A DNA stretch of 64,000 nt from Eledone cirrhosa (Eukaryota > Mollusca > Cephalopoda > Octopoda > Eledonidae): positions 117,108,323 to 117,172,322 of the forward strand of contig OZ024742.1 in NCBI GenBank assembly GCA_964016885.1. The letters run 5' to 3'. Positions 52,905-63,715 of the stretch are shown here, in pieces; the stretch's first letter is position 1; every line of letters starts with the position of its first letter. The translations under genes and the position numbers were made by a program. Under the pieces are notes generated by a model. The model had not been told where the DNA came from. It did no database searches and saw only the letters and a list, made by a program, of their open reading frames with translations.

Positions 52905-53400
52905 TTAAAGGGGTGATAGGTGAAGAGAAAAGAGGTGCAGGTATTGGGGGAAGTCATGGGCTGTGGAAGTTAGTGGGTTTGTAGAAGATGGGGGTAGAGA
53001 AGGTGTGGTGAGTGTGGTCGTTAGAGAGAAAGAGATGTTGAAAATGTGGATGGACGAATCAGAGACAGGTGGTGGTGAGGGCAGGATGAAAATACTGGAT
53101 AAAGGAAAGAAAGAAGGTAAGAAGGTGAGCTGTTCATTGGAAAGAGAGATGACACCTATACAATCACTGATATAGCAATTATATAGCTCATGGGTGGGTC
53201 CAGTGTACTGGAAAATGATCTGGGCCTCAACATAACCAACAAATAAGGTGGAATAGTTTGGGCCCATTCTGGTTCCCATAGCTACCCCAGAGATCTGTTA
53301 GTAAAATTCTCCAGTAAAGGAAAAACCATTAAGAGTTAGAATGAGCTCAGCAAGGCAGAGAAGAGTGGAAGTACTAAATGCACAGATATTGTCATTCCTT
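52905..53400 (-). pseudogene. Penelope-like element reverse transcriptase relic
   Basis: Minus-strand frame: LLRLAELILTLNGFSFTG, a stop, then GVAMGTRMGPNYSTLFVGYV, YTGPTHELYNCYISDC, SNEQLTF. After a frameshift come YFHPAL and IFYKPTNFHS. This is the order of RT motifs in Penelope-like elements (MGTxMGPxYANLFVG, YxDD, FHPA, FYKPTxSHSYL). The catalytic box reads YISD instead of YIDD, so it is dead. The C-terminal GIY-YIG nuclease is absent. Confidence 0.82.
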
Positions 53401-53461
53401 TTCTCTTTTTATCCCTTTCTATTTTCACCACCAGCCCACCTACCTACATTCTCTCTCACTG

Positions 53462-53492
53462 TATCATCATCATCATCATCATCATCATCATG
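53462..53492. repeat. (CAT)n microsatellite
   Basis: Ten CAT units, probably the tail of the decayed element next to it. Confidence 0.85.
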
Positions 53493-53499
53493 TGATAAA

Positions 53500-54640
53500 T
53501 AACTCTAATTCTGGTAATGTTACATTTATTTATTCTTCACCCTGAGATGTAGGGAAGGATAAAATTCTACATTTAATTTCTCTTTCATTTTAAATTACTT
53601 TACAAAACTGTTTGGAGAAACACTCGCATATATATCAAATTGCTTTGTTTATATTCATCTACATAATTTTCTGATATAAGCAAAATATTTTTGTTTTCTC
53701 TCAAGACACCAGTAAAATTGTATGTTTTCATAGGAAATATTGATTACCTGCTTATCAATTTGTGGTGCATTATATAGAAGTTTATCACAATCCATATAGG
53801 AAAAGAGTATAAATCATATTTAGTTAGAAAAAAATAGAACATCAAAATTCAAAATGGCATCTTTTATTTCAGTGTAACATTTATCATCATTTGACAGATT
53901 TAATCATCCATTCAAAGTGAGGAGTAAAAACAAAGATAAACTGAAATAGAGCTAATTTAATAACTAGAGTTAACTTTTTTTACAAATATTTTCTTGGTTT
54001 TCTTGTTGTTGCTGTTGTTATTGTTGGGGTGTGTATATTTTTTTATATATATATATCGACTGATTTAACTTTTGATACTGAGTTGTATATATTTTAAAAT
54101 TATTTTTATTTATTTTGGCATTTTATTAGCAGCAAGAACTAAGATATTAGTGGTTTAGAAACATTTAATCATAGGAACTTAAAAAAAGAAAAAATGTGTT
54201 GCTAATCAGTAATTCCTCATTGAAGATGGTAAACAAAGTTCATCTTACAGCTTTATCCATTTCAAGACCAAACACAAATCAATGTAAGAATATCAAAAGG
54301 AAGTTAAAATTACTATTACATGGTATGACTTTTTTTTTCTTTAAAAGATTTTATATTCCTAACAAATACATGTTGGAAGTGTCATGATAGCCATATAAAA
54401 CACACATAAATAATGTTTTATTTACTGTTATTTTGTTTTGTAAGAGTATGTCAACAGGAATGTAGGCTTTACTTAGCCAATTATCAAGTCAGACGAAGGA
54501 AACTACATCTTCATTGATCTTTCCACTGCTGATATGATCAGTCAGTTGTTACTTGCTACAGAAGCTTGGCATTTTTCTGGTGACAGCAGGTGGGATTTAA
54601 ACTCAGAACATATAACTAGAACAGATATTACAAAACATCT
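53500..54640. other. AT-rich DNA, no gene seen
   Basis: Short TA run at 54040-54056 and a TTGTTGTTGCTGTTGTT stretch near 54003. A tRNA-like remnant (GGTGGGATTTAAACTCAGAA) near 54589 may be SINE dust. No coding support. Confidence 0.35.
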
Positions 54641-54650
54641 AACATCATAA

Positions 54651-54862
54651 TTTAACCCTTTACCATTTACATTACTCTAGATTACTATCATATTTTCATG
54701 GTAAAGGCTTTACCTCACATAATTATCTCACATAATATCGAATCTATGAGATTTTGATATTATTTATTTTGAGAACAATACCTTAACATAAGTATGCACA
54801 GCCAGTTACAGATGGTTTGAACAGAAAGAGGTCAGATAATTCTGGTCAGATACGGCTGGTTT

Positions 54863-54907
<45 letters not shown>

Positions 54908-55223
54908 GTCCCTTGACTTCTGTAATCATCAGGGGGATCCTACTGCAGAAGCAGGGCACACTCAAAATAGCCTATCAACGGCCGTTGTCAACAAATTTGG
55001 TGTCATCATTTGCATCCATTCTTTGACATTGTCCAACCAGTTTTTAGCGTTGGTGTCCCCTCCTGTGCACACCCTCAATGGTGCCTTGCATGATGATCTT
55101 GCACTGGCTCTTATGTTGTGTGACATGCCTAAACCATGCCAGGTTCCTTCTCTTGACAGTGGCAAGGAGAGGTTCCAGGTGACCCACATAACTTTTAACC
55201 TGGTTTAAATGCTAAAGGGTTAA
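54651..55223. mobile_element. MITE (family of 2582-2794) split by a retro-insertion
   Basis: Left end TTTAACCCTTTACCATTTAC and right end TTTAAATGCTAAAGGGTTAA are inverse. The MITE body runs to 54866 and resumes at 55201. TGGTTTAAAT occurs on both sides of the insert (54857-54866 and 55201-55210), as expected for a target-site duplication. The uninterrupted MITE at 2582 has a single CTAGTTTAAATGCTAAGG there. Confidence 0.85.
54867..55200 (-). pseudogene. LINE 3' fragment inserted in the MITE
   Basis: The minus-strand frame ends ... NAKNWLDNVKEWMQMMTPNLL, matching the conserved (K)NWxDNxKEW box of LINE C-termini. It is preceded by TWHGLGMSHNIRASARSSCK, resembling the frequent W-x-G-H-x-x-R region. 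The tail is (GAT)n next to the target duplication. It is only the last ~330 bp of the element. Confidence 0.75.
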
Positions 55224-55394
55224 CAATTTAGCCATTCGACTCAAGCTGAATCAGAACTTTATTTATCAACCTAAGATTTGAACCCTGAACTCAGACCCAG
55301 AATTAACACTAAGATATTCACTTAGGAGTAAACAAGGACTCATAATATTGAACAAATTGAACATCAATCTCTATCTAGTGACCATCAGTGATTG

Positions 55395-55452
55395 CAGACA
55401 AGGTGTGATATGATATAGACATGTGACATAACATCTAAATGTGTGACAGATT
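55395..55452. repeat. Degenerate tandem satellite, left part
   Basis: GACATGTGACATAACATCTAAATGTGTGACAG-type units that resume after the SINE at 55853. Confidence 0.6.
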
Positions 55453-55852
55453 GTGAAGACGCATGGCTTAGTGGTTACAGCATTGGCCTTGCAATCGAAA
55501 GGTTGTAAATTCAATTCTCGGACTGGGTGATGTGTTGTTTCCTTGAGCAAGACACTTTATTTCACATTGCTCTAGTTTACTCAACTGTAGAAATGAGATG
55601 ATAGGACTGGGGTCCCTATCATTCCACTGCAAAGTGGTTGTGGAGGTGCCACAGCAAAAAAGCACCCAGCACTCACTGTAAATGAGGTTGGTGTTAGGAA
55701 GGGTATCCAGCTGTAGAAATCAAGCCAGAATCAGTTCCCGTATGAGCAAGACAAGGTCAGCCGACTGGACACTGCCCACAACAGGACAACCCGTCTAACC
55801 CATGCTAGCGTGGAAGAACGGACATAAAACAGTGATGATGATGATGATGATG
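55453..55852 (+). mobile_element. tRNA-headed SINE family 3, full length
   Basis: Head TGGCTTAGTGGTTACAGCAT and GTAAATTCAATTCTCGGAC. Then TGTTTCCTTGAGCAAGACAC, GTGGTTGTGGAGGTGCC, GGTTGGTGTTAGGAAGGG, ACCCATGCTAGCGTGGAAG and the (GAT)n tail. Very similar to 22480-22936. Confidence 0.9.
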
Positions 55853-56060
55853 TACATATGTGACACTGTATAACACATTTGTATGTGTGGCTGACTGTAA
55901 AACATGAATATATATGATAGTGTGTAACACAACATATACATCTGTGACAGTGTGTAAAATATGTACATGTCTAACAGTGTGTGTAACATATTTACAATGT
56001 GTATTACATGTAAATGTGTGACAGAATGTGTACATGTGACCCAATATGTACATATTCTAT
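55853..56060. repeat. Degenerate tandem satellite, right part
   Basis: About six loose units combining GTACATATGTGACA, CTGTGTAACACA and TACATGTGTGACAG. Tyr/His-rich minus frames are artefacts. Confidence 0.65.
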
Positions 56061-57345
56061 CAGATAGTTTATATGAAGCTTATCTATGGACATCTATCTT
56101 TCATAATTTCTCAAACATCAAAGACTAACCAGATTATTTTGATATCACCTTAGAAGAAACACGTGTATATAAAACCTAATAAGCAGCACTTCTGTGTCTG
56201 CATGTGTATCTGTGTGTGTGTGTGTGTGTGCACACACAGATATTAAGCAGAATAGGTTAAAGTGAAATCCTAATCTGCTAGAATCAGCATCTCACCAACA
56301 CAGCAGAAAAAAAATTATGCATAAGATAATAACAACCATGTCAAAGCAAATTTTTTAAATGGGAATTCAAATGAATGGAAAAGATAAACTACATATCTAT
56401 ATTAATGCCATGTTCATACATTTCAAATGTTGGCATAGCTTCTGCTTCTGTATGCCATTCTTAGCACTAATCACTTGACTGGATTACTGGGTCCATTTTA
56501 TCATAGCGGCAGCACTAGAAAGGTTGTTTAGTGCTGGTGCCATAATAAAATCCCCCTGTCTAAAGTTTGATGCAAAGAAGGACATACAGTCGTAGATACT
56601 AATATATATATATATGAAGTGGTAGTGAATGGATTATTCGTTTGTTTGTGACCAAGTTAGGTTTTAATTTGATGTTGTGTTGTTCAATGAATTGGTTAGT
56701 GGTTCATTGTAGTGTGGCAGGAATTTGTAGCAATAACCATTGGATTGATGGGTGATCTTTCCCATATAAAGCACTGTGTTGAATGCTGCAGTGAATGAAT
56801 AGCAAACAGAATCTTCTACTTAAATAACTTTATTAATGAATAACTTACTTGGATGTTATTGTGATAATATAGGAAAAACAACAGATAGTCAGAGTAAAAT
56901 TGTGTGTTTGTGTGATAGTTTGGCATGGATGCTTATAGTAATAGCTTATAGTAATAGCTTATAGTAATAGTTGTTTTATGCAACTAACTATTGTTGATAG
57001 AATGACTGTCTTAGCTCTCTGGCCTAAAATCTGAGACCCAATGGGTCAAACTGAATCTTTTATGACCTGAAGCAAACTCCCTTGGACAGCTGAGGGTAGA
57101 GTATTTATAAGGATGTCATTATACTATGACAATAAGCAGATGGCCTCAAGAAAAAACGATTCCTTCAGGCAATTTGGTGACATGAGTCCCCAAAACAGAG
57201 AAGTAAATATCTATGAGATCAAAAGGTCAGTGTGTGAGTGTGTGTGTGTGTTTGTGTGGTCGCAATGACCTATTTAGCTAACCAGGGAACAAAAGTTCAA
57301 TTCCCTCTGCTTAGATTCACTGCATATATACATATATATATCATG

Positions 57346-57383
<38 letters not shown>

Positions 57384-58015
57384 TTGCAGAAGATAAGGTG
57401 TTTATATGAGGTTGTTAGGCTGTAACTTCATGATGATAAGTTGGTTTGAGTGATCCAAAAGCACTTCACATCAGTAGTTTATCCCAGCTAAAAGTTAGTG
57501 ATTAGGAGTGACGGAGTGTTCATTTATCAAATTAAGAGTGGTTAAGATGGGATTATTTCACCATAATTGCTTTATTGCATGATATATATTTCTGTTACAA
57601 TTTAAAGTCGAATTCTTTACAATATATGAACATTAACCGTAATGTAATGGTTTCTATTAATTTGAAAAAGAAAAAAATTACAATTTTAATTTACATGCAT
57701 ATTATACACATCTATTCCTATCTAATTAGATGAATCGCCTTTTCTTATACATATATGATGTATAGAATTTTAACTTTTTTTATGTTTTCATAATTTTCTC
57801 TTTGTTTTTGAGTAGATCTCTTTCTGAAATATTAACAGTAATCATAAAATATCAGTTTTTCTTTGCTCACGACAAATGAAAGCCAGTTTCAGAACAATTA
57901 CCCCCACTATACTGTGGTAGCCATAACAAGACCTCAAAGCTTAAGGTCATGAATGATACATTAGATAATGTACTCCTACACAGTGGATGGAATGATGTCT
58001 TTGATCAAACCTTTG
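56060..58015. other. No gene seen; several short tandem repeats
   Basis: (TG)n at 56211-56231, a 17-bp TTATAGTAATAGC tandem (three units, 56933-56970), (TG)n at 57229-57260, and TA/GA runs at 57334-57383. Open frames are short. Confidence 0.4.
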
Positions 58016-58021
58016 CCTGGT

Positions 58022-58073
58022 AATCGTTGATGATAACACAAATATATATATATATTTGTGTTATCATGAACGA
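58022..58073. repeat. Palindrome with TA centre
   Basis: CGTTGATGATAACACAAATA and TATTTGTGTTATCATGAACG are inverse around a (TA)n core, forming a hairpin of about 22 bp per arm. Confidence 0.75.
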
Positions 58074-58159
58074 TATATATATATAAATATACACACACAC
58101 AAATGATCCAAAGGGTATATCATAGAGAACAAACAGCCCTTTAGTTATATAGACAACAT

Positions 58160-58364
58160 GCATCATCTTTAGTGGTGGTCTTTTTAAAGTGATTGGTGTC
58201 AGGAAGAGCATCCAACTGTAGAATTCTGGTAAAAAATTTAAATATACAAGATAACTATGATCATTTAACTCATCTAGGAGATCAGTAGCTTGTAATAATA
58301 ACTGACTCTGACTATAATGTCCCTTCAAATTCATGACAGCATTTAAAGATGATGATGATGATGA
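58160..58364 (+). mobile_element. Decayed SINE/LINE tail
   Basis: AAGTGATTGGTGTCAGGAAG, GCATCCAACTGTAGAATTC and a (GATGAT)n end in the order of the shared tail. Confidence 0.6.
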
Positions 58365-58496
58365 ACAAACTTCTGTCTACAAAATTTCATAGAGGGATTG
58401 AAACTGGGACCACGTAGCTACATAGCAAACTTCAAATCATTTAACCTTTTAGAATATTATATATAAAATACTCTTGTGTTTTAATATAAATAATTC

Positions 58497-58562
58497 ATCA
58501 CCACCACCATCATTTTAAAATCCTCCGTTTTCCATACTGGCAATGGTTGACAAGACATTTTT
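58497..58562 (-). mobile_element. Decayed SINE/LINE tail
   Basis: TCATCACCACCACCATCATT, then TCCGTTTTCCATACTGGCAA and TTGACAAGAC, minus orientation. Confidence 0.5.
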
Positions 58563-58564
58563 GT

Positions 58565-59160
58565 TTTTAATAAAAGGAAACAATTATTATTACAAATGTA
58601 AAATGGTGAACAAGTTAATTTGACTATATACAATGGAAAGTACAGATGAACATGTGATATTATACAGATTTGAAACCACCAACATTTTGAAACTATAGAC
58701 TAATAGAATTGTACAGTGAAACTACTTGGAATTTCATCTGTAAATATGCTATAAGTTCTTAAACATCTTTCATGTCAGGCTTAGTTATTCTATAATAGTT
58801 TTTTCTATTAGATGTTTTATTTTTTTAATATCACACCATTCAAACATCTATTACACTGTTCGACATATTTCCAACACAAACTTTAGTAGAGAAGATTGAA
58901 ACTATATTATACACATGACTATATTTGTATCTTATAGTATGGTTAACTATATATATATTATTATATTATGGCTCCTCATATATATTTTTTACACCAGTCT
59001 TAGTTATATTATAGTTTTCTCTTTGTTCTTTCATAATACAGTTTCATTCAAATATATACTGAATTCTGGGACATATTTCAAGCTCAAACACATAGAATTC
59101 TATGTTAAACTTATTTTATATTTCAACTGGAGCAAATGGTGGTTCAACACAAGAACAACG
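58565..59160. other. AT-rich DNA, no gene seen
   Basis: An 88-codon plus frame (58915-59181) rich in Tyr, Ile and Phe reflects AT composition and has no recognisable domain. Confidence 0.35.
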
Positions 59161-59161
59161 T

Positions 59162-59273
59162 TAAACATCAAAATATACTAGAAACAATATAATCTATATG
59201 TACAAAATATATATTTATATTTTGACATCTGTACATATAGATTATTTTTGTTTCCAGTATATTTAGATGTTTA
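59162..59273. repeat. Foldback repeat with ~42-bp arms
   Basis: TAAACATCAAAATATACTAG with AAACAATATAATCTATATG (59162-59203), and the inverse (59231-59273). The loop is about 27 bp of TA-rich sequence. Confidence 0.75.
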
Positions 59274-59639
59274 AATTGACATATTTTATTCAGCTTCATC
59301 TCAAGATATCAAACCCTATCATAACATGAACATTCATATAGAAAAAGGGTATATCACTGTATATATTGCAAGAATTAATTTAATACAGTTATGTATATAA
59401 TATACATGTACGTTTTTGAAGTTCAAAGAATATTCTACACTGTTTTAGCATTTTTCTTTCAACTTCAGTTATAGCTATACACTTTTGTATGTACATATAT
59501 TAAGGCAAGGGAGATATGCAGTTAGCTTTTCATACTGGCTGTATTATTGCATACCAAAGAAACATTCCCTCAGGAACAAAATCTAAACACATCTAAATTG
59601 AAAATATATAATGATAAATTATGGTAGTGAATTATCCAA

Positions 59640-59860
59640 ATCATTAGAACAGGATAAAATGTTTTACAATGTTTGTTTTAGTTTTCTGGGCTCTTAGCTC
59701 AAATCCTGCTGAGGTCAGGTGTAACTTTCATTCTTTTGGGGTCGATAAAATGAAGTATCAGTCCAGGGAGGTAGATTGGCAAAATATTTTGAGCATTGGA
59801 AGAGGTGCTTTGTGATATTTGTTCCAGGTTCTTGTGTTCCAAGTTCAGATATCACTCTCG
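59640..59860 (+). mobile_element. Two overlapping SINE family 1 fragments
   Basis: The first has CTTAGCTCAAATCCTGCTG, then TTTGGGGTCGATAAAATGAA. It is followed directly by a new head, GGTAGATTGGCAAAATATTT with AGAGGTGCTTTGTGATATTT. The second is truncated. Confidence 0.6.
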
Positions 59861-60111
59861 CCCACTCAGCCAAAAGACTTAATGCGCTGCTCACCACCAG
59901 GCTCTTGTATGATTTTAAAAGGTTGGCTTTCTTGTAAGCAATCACACAGGTCATTAGTATGAGGATGCTATCCTCCCTTCTAGAGTTTCATAGGCCCTGA
60001 AAATGGGACCTTGAACTCCAGATGGCATTGTAGGGATGTGGATCCCGTCACTTTTCAGACTGACCAGAAAATGTTATTCTAGGGAGAAGAAAAGAAAAGG
60101 GATAGTAGAAT

Positions 60112-60332
60112 AATGGTTTCTTATATAGGCACAAGGCCAGCAATTTTTTTTGGGGGGGAGTCGATTAAATCGACCCCAGTGCATGACTGATACTTCATTT
60201 TATAGACCCCGCAAGGATGAAAGGCAAAGTTAACCGCGGCGGGATTGAACTCAGATTATAAAGGGAGGTAACTCTATGCTGTAAAGCATGGCGTCGGACC
60301 CCCTACCGATTCTGCCAATCCACCGCCCTTGG
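60112..60332 (-). mobile_element. tRNA-headed SINE, family 1, well preserved
   Basis: GGCACAAGGCCAGCAATTTT, GTCGATTAAATCGACCCC, GATGAAAGGCAAAGTTAACC, GGGATTGAACTCAGAT and CTACCGATTCTGCCAATCC. Confidence 0.9.
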
Positions 60333-60651
60333 GATAGTAGAATAATAAGCTACAGTACTTTGGTGAAGCATAGATAACTGGGTCGAATGCCACAAAGCAT
60401 TATATCAACACTCTAATGACTTTGCCTCTCTATATTTTATATGATTAATTGTATATAATCAGAGATATTAATTGCTTTCTATCTATCAAGAAAGTAAACA
60501 ACAAACGGAAATTATTCACTTAAATTATATATAATATCTTTTATTTGGTTTTGTTTCATATTCATATTATTAATTACATTTCCTCTAAATATTTTAATCT
60601 GTCAGCTTGAAAGAAATTACATATATATATTTATGATATATATAAATATAT

Positions 60652-60842
60652 AATTGTTTCTACTTTAGGCACAAGGCCAGCAATTACCCAGTGCATTACT
60701 GGTACTTTATTTTATCGACCCCGTAAGGATGAAAGGCAAAGTCAACCTCGGCGGGATTTGAACTCAGATCGTAAAGGGACATAACTATGCTGGAAAGTAT
60801 GCCGTCCGACCCTCTACCGATACTGCCAATCTACCGCCTTTA
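60652..60842 (-). mobile_element. tRNA-headed SINE, family 1, well preserved
   Basis: TTTCTACTTTAGGCACAAGG, TTATTTTATCGACCCCGTAA, GGGATTTGAACTCAGATC and CTCTACCGATACTGCC, about 320 bp from the previous copy in the same orientation, flanked by TA arrays. Confidence 0.9.
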
Positions 60843-60945
60843 ATAATATATATATATTATATATATATATATATATACACATATATATATATGATATATA
60901 TATTATATGATATATATATGTGTGTGTGTATATGTGTGTATGTGA
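60843..60945. repeat. TA/TG microsatellite
   Basis: TATATATTATATA and TGTGTG runs between two SINEs. Confidence 0.9.
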
Positions 60946-60947
60946 GA

Positions 60948-61262
60948 AGGCTTAATGGTTAGAGTGTCGGGCTTACCATGGTGAGGTTGTGAGTTTGATT
61001 CTCAGACTAGGTTTTATGTTGTGTTCTTAAGCAAGTCACTTTATTTTACGTTGCTCCAGTTCAGTCAGCTGTAGAAATGAATTGCGATATCATTGGTTCC
61101 AATCTGTATCAGCTTTCCCTTGGACAACATTGGTGGTGTGGAGACTGGTATGCATGGACGACTGCTGGTCTTCCACAAACAGCCTTGCCTGGATTTGTGC
61201 CTTGTAGGGGAACTTTCTAGGTGCAAATTCCATGGTCATTCATGACCAGAGGGGATCGTTAC
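60948..61262 (+). mobile_element. tRNA-headed SINE, family 3 variant
   Basis: Head GCTTAATGGTTAGAGTGTCG and GTGAGTTTGATTCTCAGAC. Body TTGCTCCAGTTCAGTCAGC, ACGACTGCTGGTCTTCC, GGTGCAAATTCCATGGTCA. Same variant as 47755-48095, opposite strand. Confidence 0.82.
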
Positions 61263-61451
61263 CCTTTTTATAAATATATATGTATATAGAATTAGGATTT
61301 AGCTTCAGGCATAGCTGTATACAGATATGTTTTGAAGTTTTGTATTTCTAAAGAAACATGATATGTGTATCGATAAACATTTAGAAAGCCATAGCTATGC
61401 AAAAATCACTGGGGCTAATGCTCTCTGGTGTCCAGCTGAAGCAAGCGGGAC

Positions 61452-61492
61452 AATCGTTGATGCATTTCGAACTTAACTGGTTCTCATCAAGA
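61452..61492. repeat. Hairpin TTGATGCAT ... CTCATCAAG
   Basis: TTGATG pairs CATCAA and GAAC...GTTC pair inside. On the minus strand it reads TTGATGAGAAC...GTTCGAAAT, reminiscent of but not a complete hammerhead core. Confidence 0.45.
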
Positions 61493-61664
61493 CAATCCCT
61501 CCCACTCCTGTGACTACTGGACTTGAAAACAGGTGAGAATATATAGTTATCACATTTGTGTGAATGAGGTGATTAATATACAGAAGACCTGACTTCCCAT
61601 GGGTACAAGCCGAAGCTGAAGCATATAGACAGTATGCCCCCACCCCCTCCCCGTGTAAAGTGAT

Positions 61665-61920
61665 CATGTAGATGTCATGATAAAAAAGCACCCAGTCCAT
61701 AATATAAATTGGTCATGTAGGCGTCACGATAAAAAGCACTCAGTACTCATTGTAAATGAGGTTGGTGTTAGGAAGGGAATCCAGCTGTAGAAATCTAGCC
61801 AAAATCAGTTCTGTATAGGCAAGACATGGTCACCTGACCTGGCATTGCCCACAACAGGTCAATTCATCTAACCCATGCTAGCATGGAAGACTAAACGTAA
61901 AACAGTGATGATGATGATAT
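61665..61920 (+). mobile_element. SINE/LINE tail with duplicated AAAGCACCCAG unit
   Basis: Two copies of a GTCATGTAG...GATAAAAA(A)GCAC(C)CAGT unit, then GGTTGGTGTTAGGAAGGG, ACCCATGCTAGCATGGAAG and (GAT)n. Confidence 0.8.
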
Positions 61921-62102
61921 ATATATGTGTTAAGTATTTCCGAAGAAAAAAGCAAAGGAAAAAAGAGTGCTCTATGTATAATACAGAGCTATTTAATTAG
62001 AAAGTGAACAACACACTATAACTACTCCATTACCAAAGGTTTCAGGACCCCTAGTTATAAATATATGAACATATGAAATGAAAGGGAAATTCTATTAAAA
62101 TT

Positions 62103-62256
62103 GAAAGGCTACTTTACAGTCTGGGCTGGGTACATTTTGCCATGACACCTATATGACAACTTTACATTGTGGACTGGGTAATTTTTGTTGTGCACCTACA
62201 CGACCACTTTACATTGTGCACAGGATGCTTTTTTGCTGTGATACCAACATATATAT
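62103..62256 (-). repeat. Tandem ~55-bp units from the same SINE/LINE 3' region
   Basis: Three units of type CTGGGTAxxTTTTGxxxTG then CACCTA(T/C)A(T/C)GACxACTTTACATTGTG, matching the internal units near 18950 and 7150-7320. Confidence 0.7.
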
Positions 62257-63495
62257 ATAAATGCACATGAAAATATATTGATGAAATAATTTGTTGGTCA
62301 TTTTATGTCTGTTATATAAGTGTCTAAACAATTTATTGGGTGATTTATATTGTTATATGATCAGTATTTATTATTTTCAATTAGATATTGTTGGAATTCA
62401 CTAATTAATTGTTATTTACTTATTTTATTCATTCATTTTATGTTGTAAACAGCTATAGAAAATATTCTCTCTGATAAACAAATATTTGGTATCACATGTT
62501 TGCTTTATCTTAATTTTCATCACCACCAAATAGGAAAATGTTTCTTTTGACTTTATTTTCACATTCCGTTGCAATTTTTATTTTTTTATATATATATTTT
62601 TTGTATCTGTTAGCATTAGTTGAATATATTTAACTTTCATATTTTTCCTTTGGCTGTCATGTTTTTGCTGGATTGTATGAAAATAACATAAAATTTGATA
62701 AATATTATTTGGTAAATATGAATATTAGTTGACTATGGAATCCACTTATTAAATATGAATTTAAGTGACTGTTTCATTTAAATATTTGTTTAGATTTTAC
62801 TTTATAATCTGATTCACTGCAAGTGGTGCAATGTGGAAATGATAAGGTTAGTAAATACTAAGATAGCTTGGATTGTATTAATTATGCCTGACTCATATTC
62901 CCATATAGAACCTTCTGCAGTCAGTTACACCAACCTTGCTCAGTGCCATGTTGGTGCTGGAGGATGAAAGAAGCAGTTCATAAGCCAGCTAAAGACTATT
63001 GTGAATTGAAATAATATCCACTCGTCCAACCACTCACTTTGGTAGTCACACTACTGATGAGGAATTGAAAACACGGAGGAAAAATGTATTCGATATTATG
63101 TGAGAAATTAGGCATGCACATAGATTAATATCCAATCTCTCCAACCAAACATTCACAGGTAGTGTCTGATCTGTAACCAAAACTGTATATCAACACTTGG
63201 GATGTACAATCATTAAAGTATTGATAATTGAAGAAGATGATGATCATCAAAATCATTGAAAAGCTATAAATAAGCAAGTAAATACTTCAGCTCTGATCAG
63301 TTGCTGAATATAGAAAGCTCAGGTAGCTTCTACGTGGTTCTGAACCTGGTAGAAATAGTAGCTTAATATCATTCAAATCATATCCAACTAACATTTTTAA
63401 AAACAAGGAAATGATATTTGATGTTGTATTCTCAGATAAACTATGTCTAACAAAAGCAGAGGATGGTCATAACTTAAATACTTTTAATCTCAAGT
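62257..63495. other. AT-rich DNA, no gene seen
   Basis: TA-rich unique-looking sequence. The block at 62880-63370 is somewhat GC-richer and looks like old repeat, with no recognisable frame. Confidence 0.35.
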
Positions 63496-63509
63496 CTGTT
63501 TGACTTATG

Positions 63510-63715
63510 AAATAGAGAGAGAGAGAGAGAGAGGAAATAAGAGATATAGAGGAAGAATCAACCCCAGTAAGGAACTGGTTCATTTTTACTGACTTCAAAA
63601 GGAGGAAAAGCCAAATTGACCTTATTAGGTTTTGAACTCATAGTGCAGTCAGCTTGAATGAATATTGCAATACAATGTATCCAATGTTCTAACAACTCTG
63701 CCAATTCATCAGCTT
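63510..63715 (-). mobile_element. tRNA-headed SINE, family 2, partly lost in a (GA)n run
   Basis: (GA)n at 63512-63532, then ATATAGAGGAAGAATCAACC, TTTTGAACTCATAGTGCAG, ATCCAATGTTCTAACAACTC and TGCCAATTCATCAGC, as in 25640-25958. Confidence 0.7.

Noticed and set aside
52963..53175. Gly/Glu-rich 70-codon plus frame
   Set aside because: Antisense of the PLE RT relic, whose motifs are recognisable on the minus strand.
61452..61492. Complete hammerhead ribozyme
   Set aside because: The core begins TTGATGA instead of CTGATGA and the flanks do not form stem I; kept only as a hairpin.
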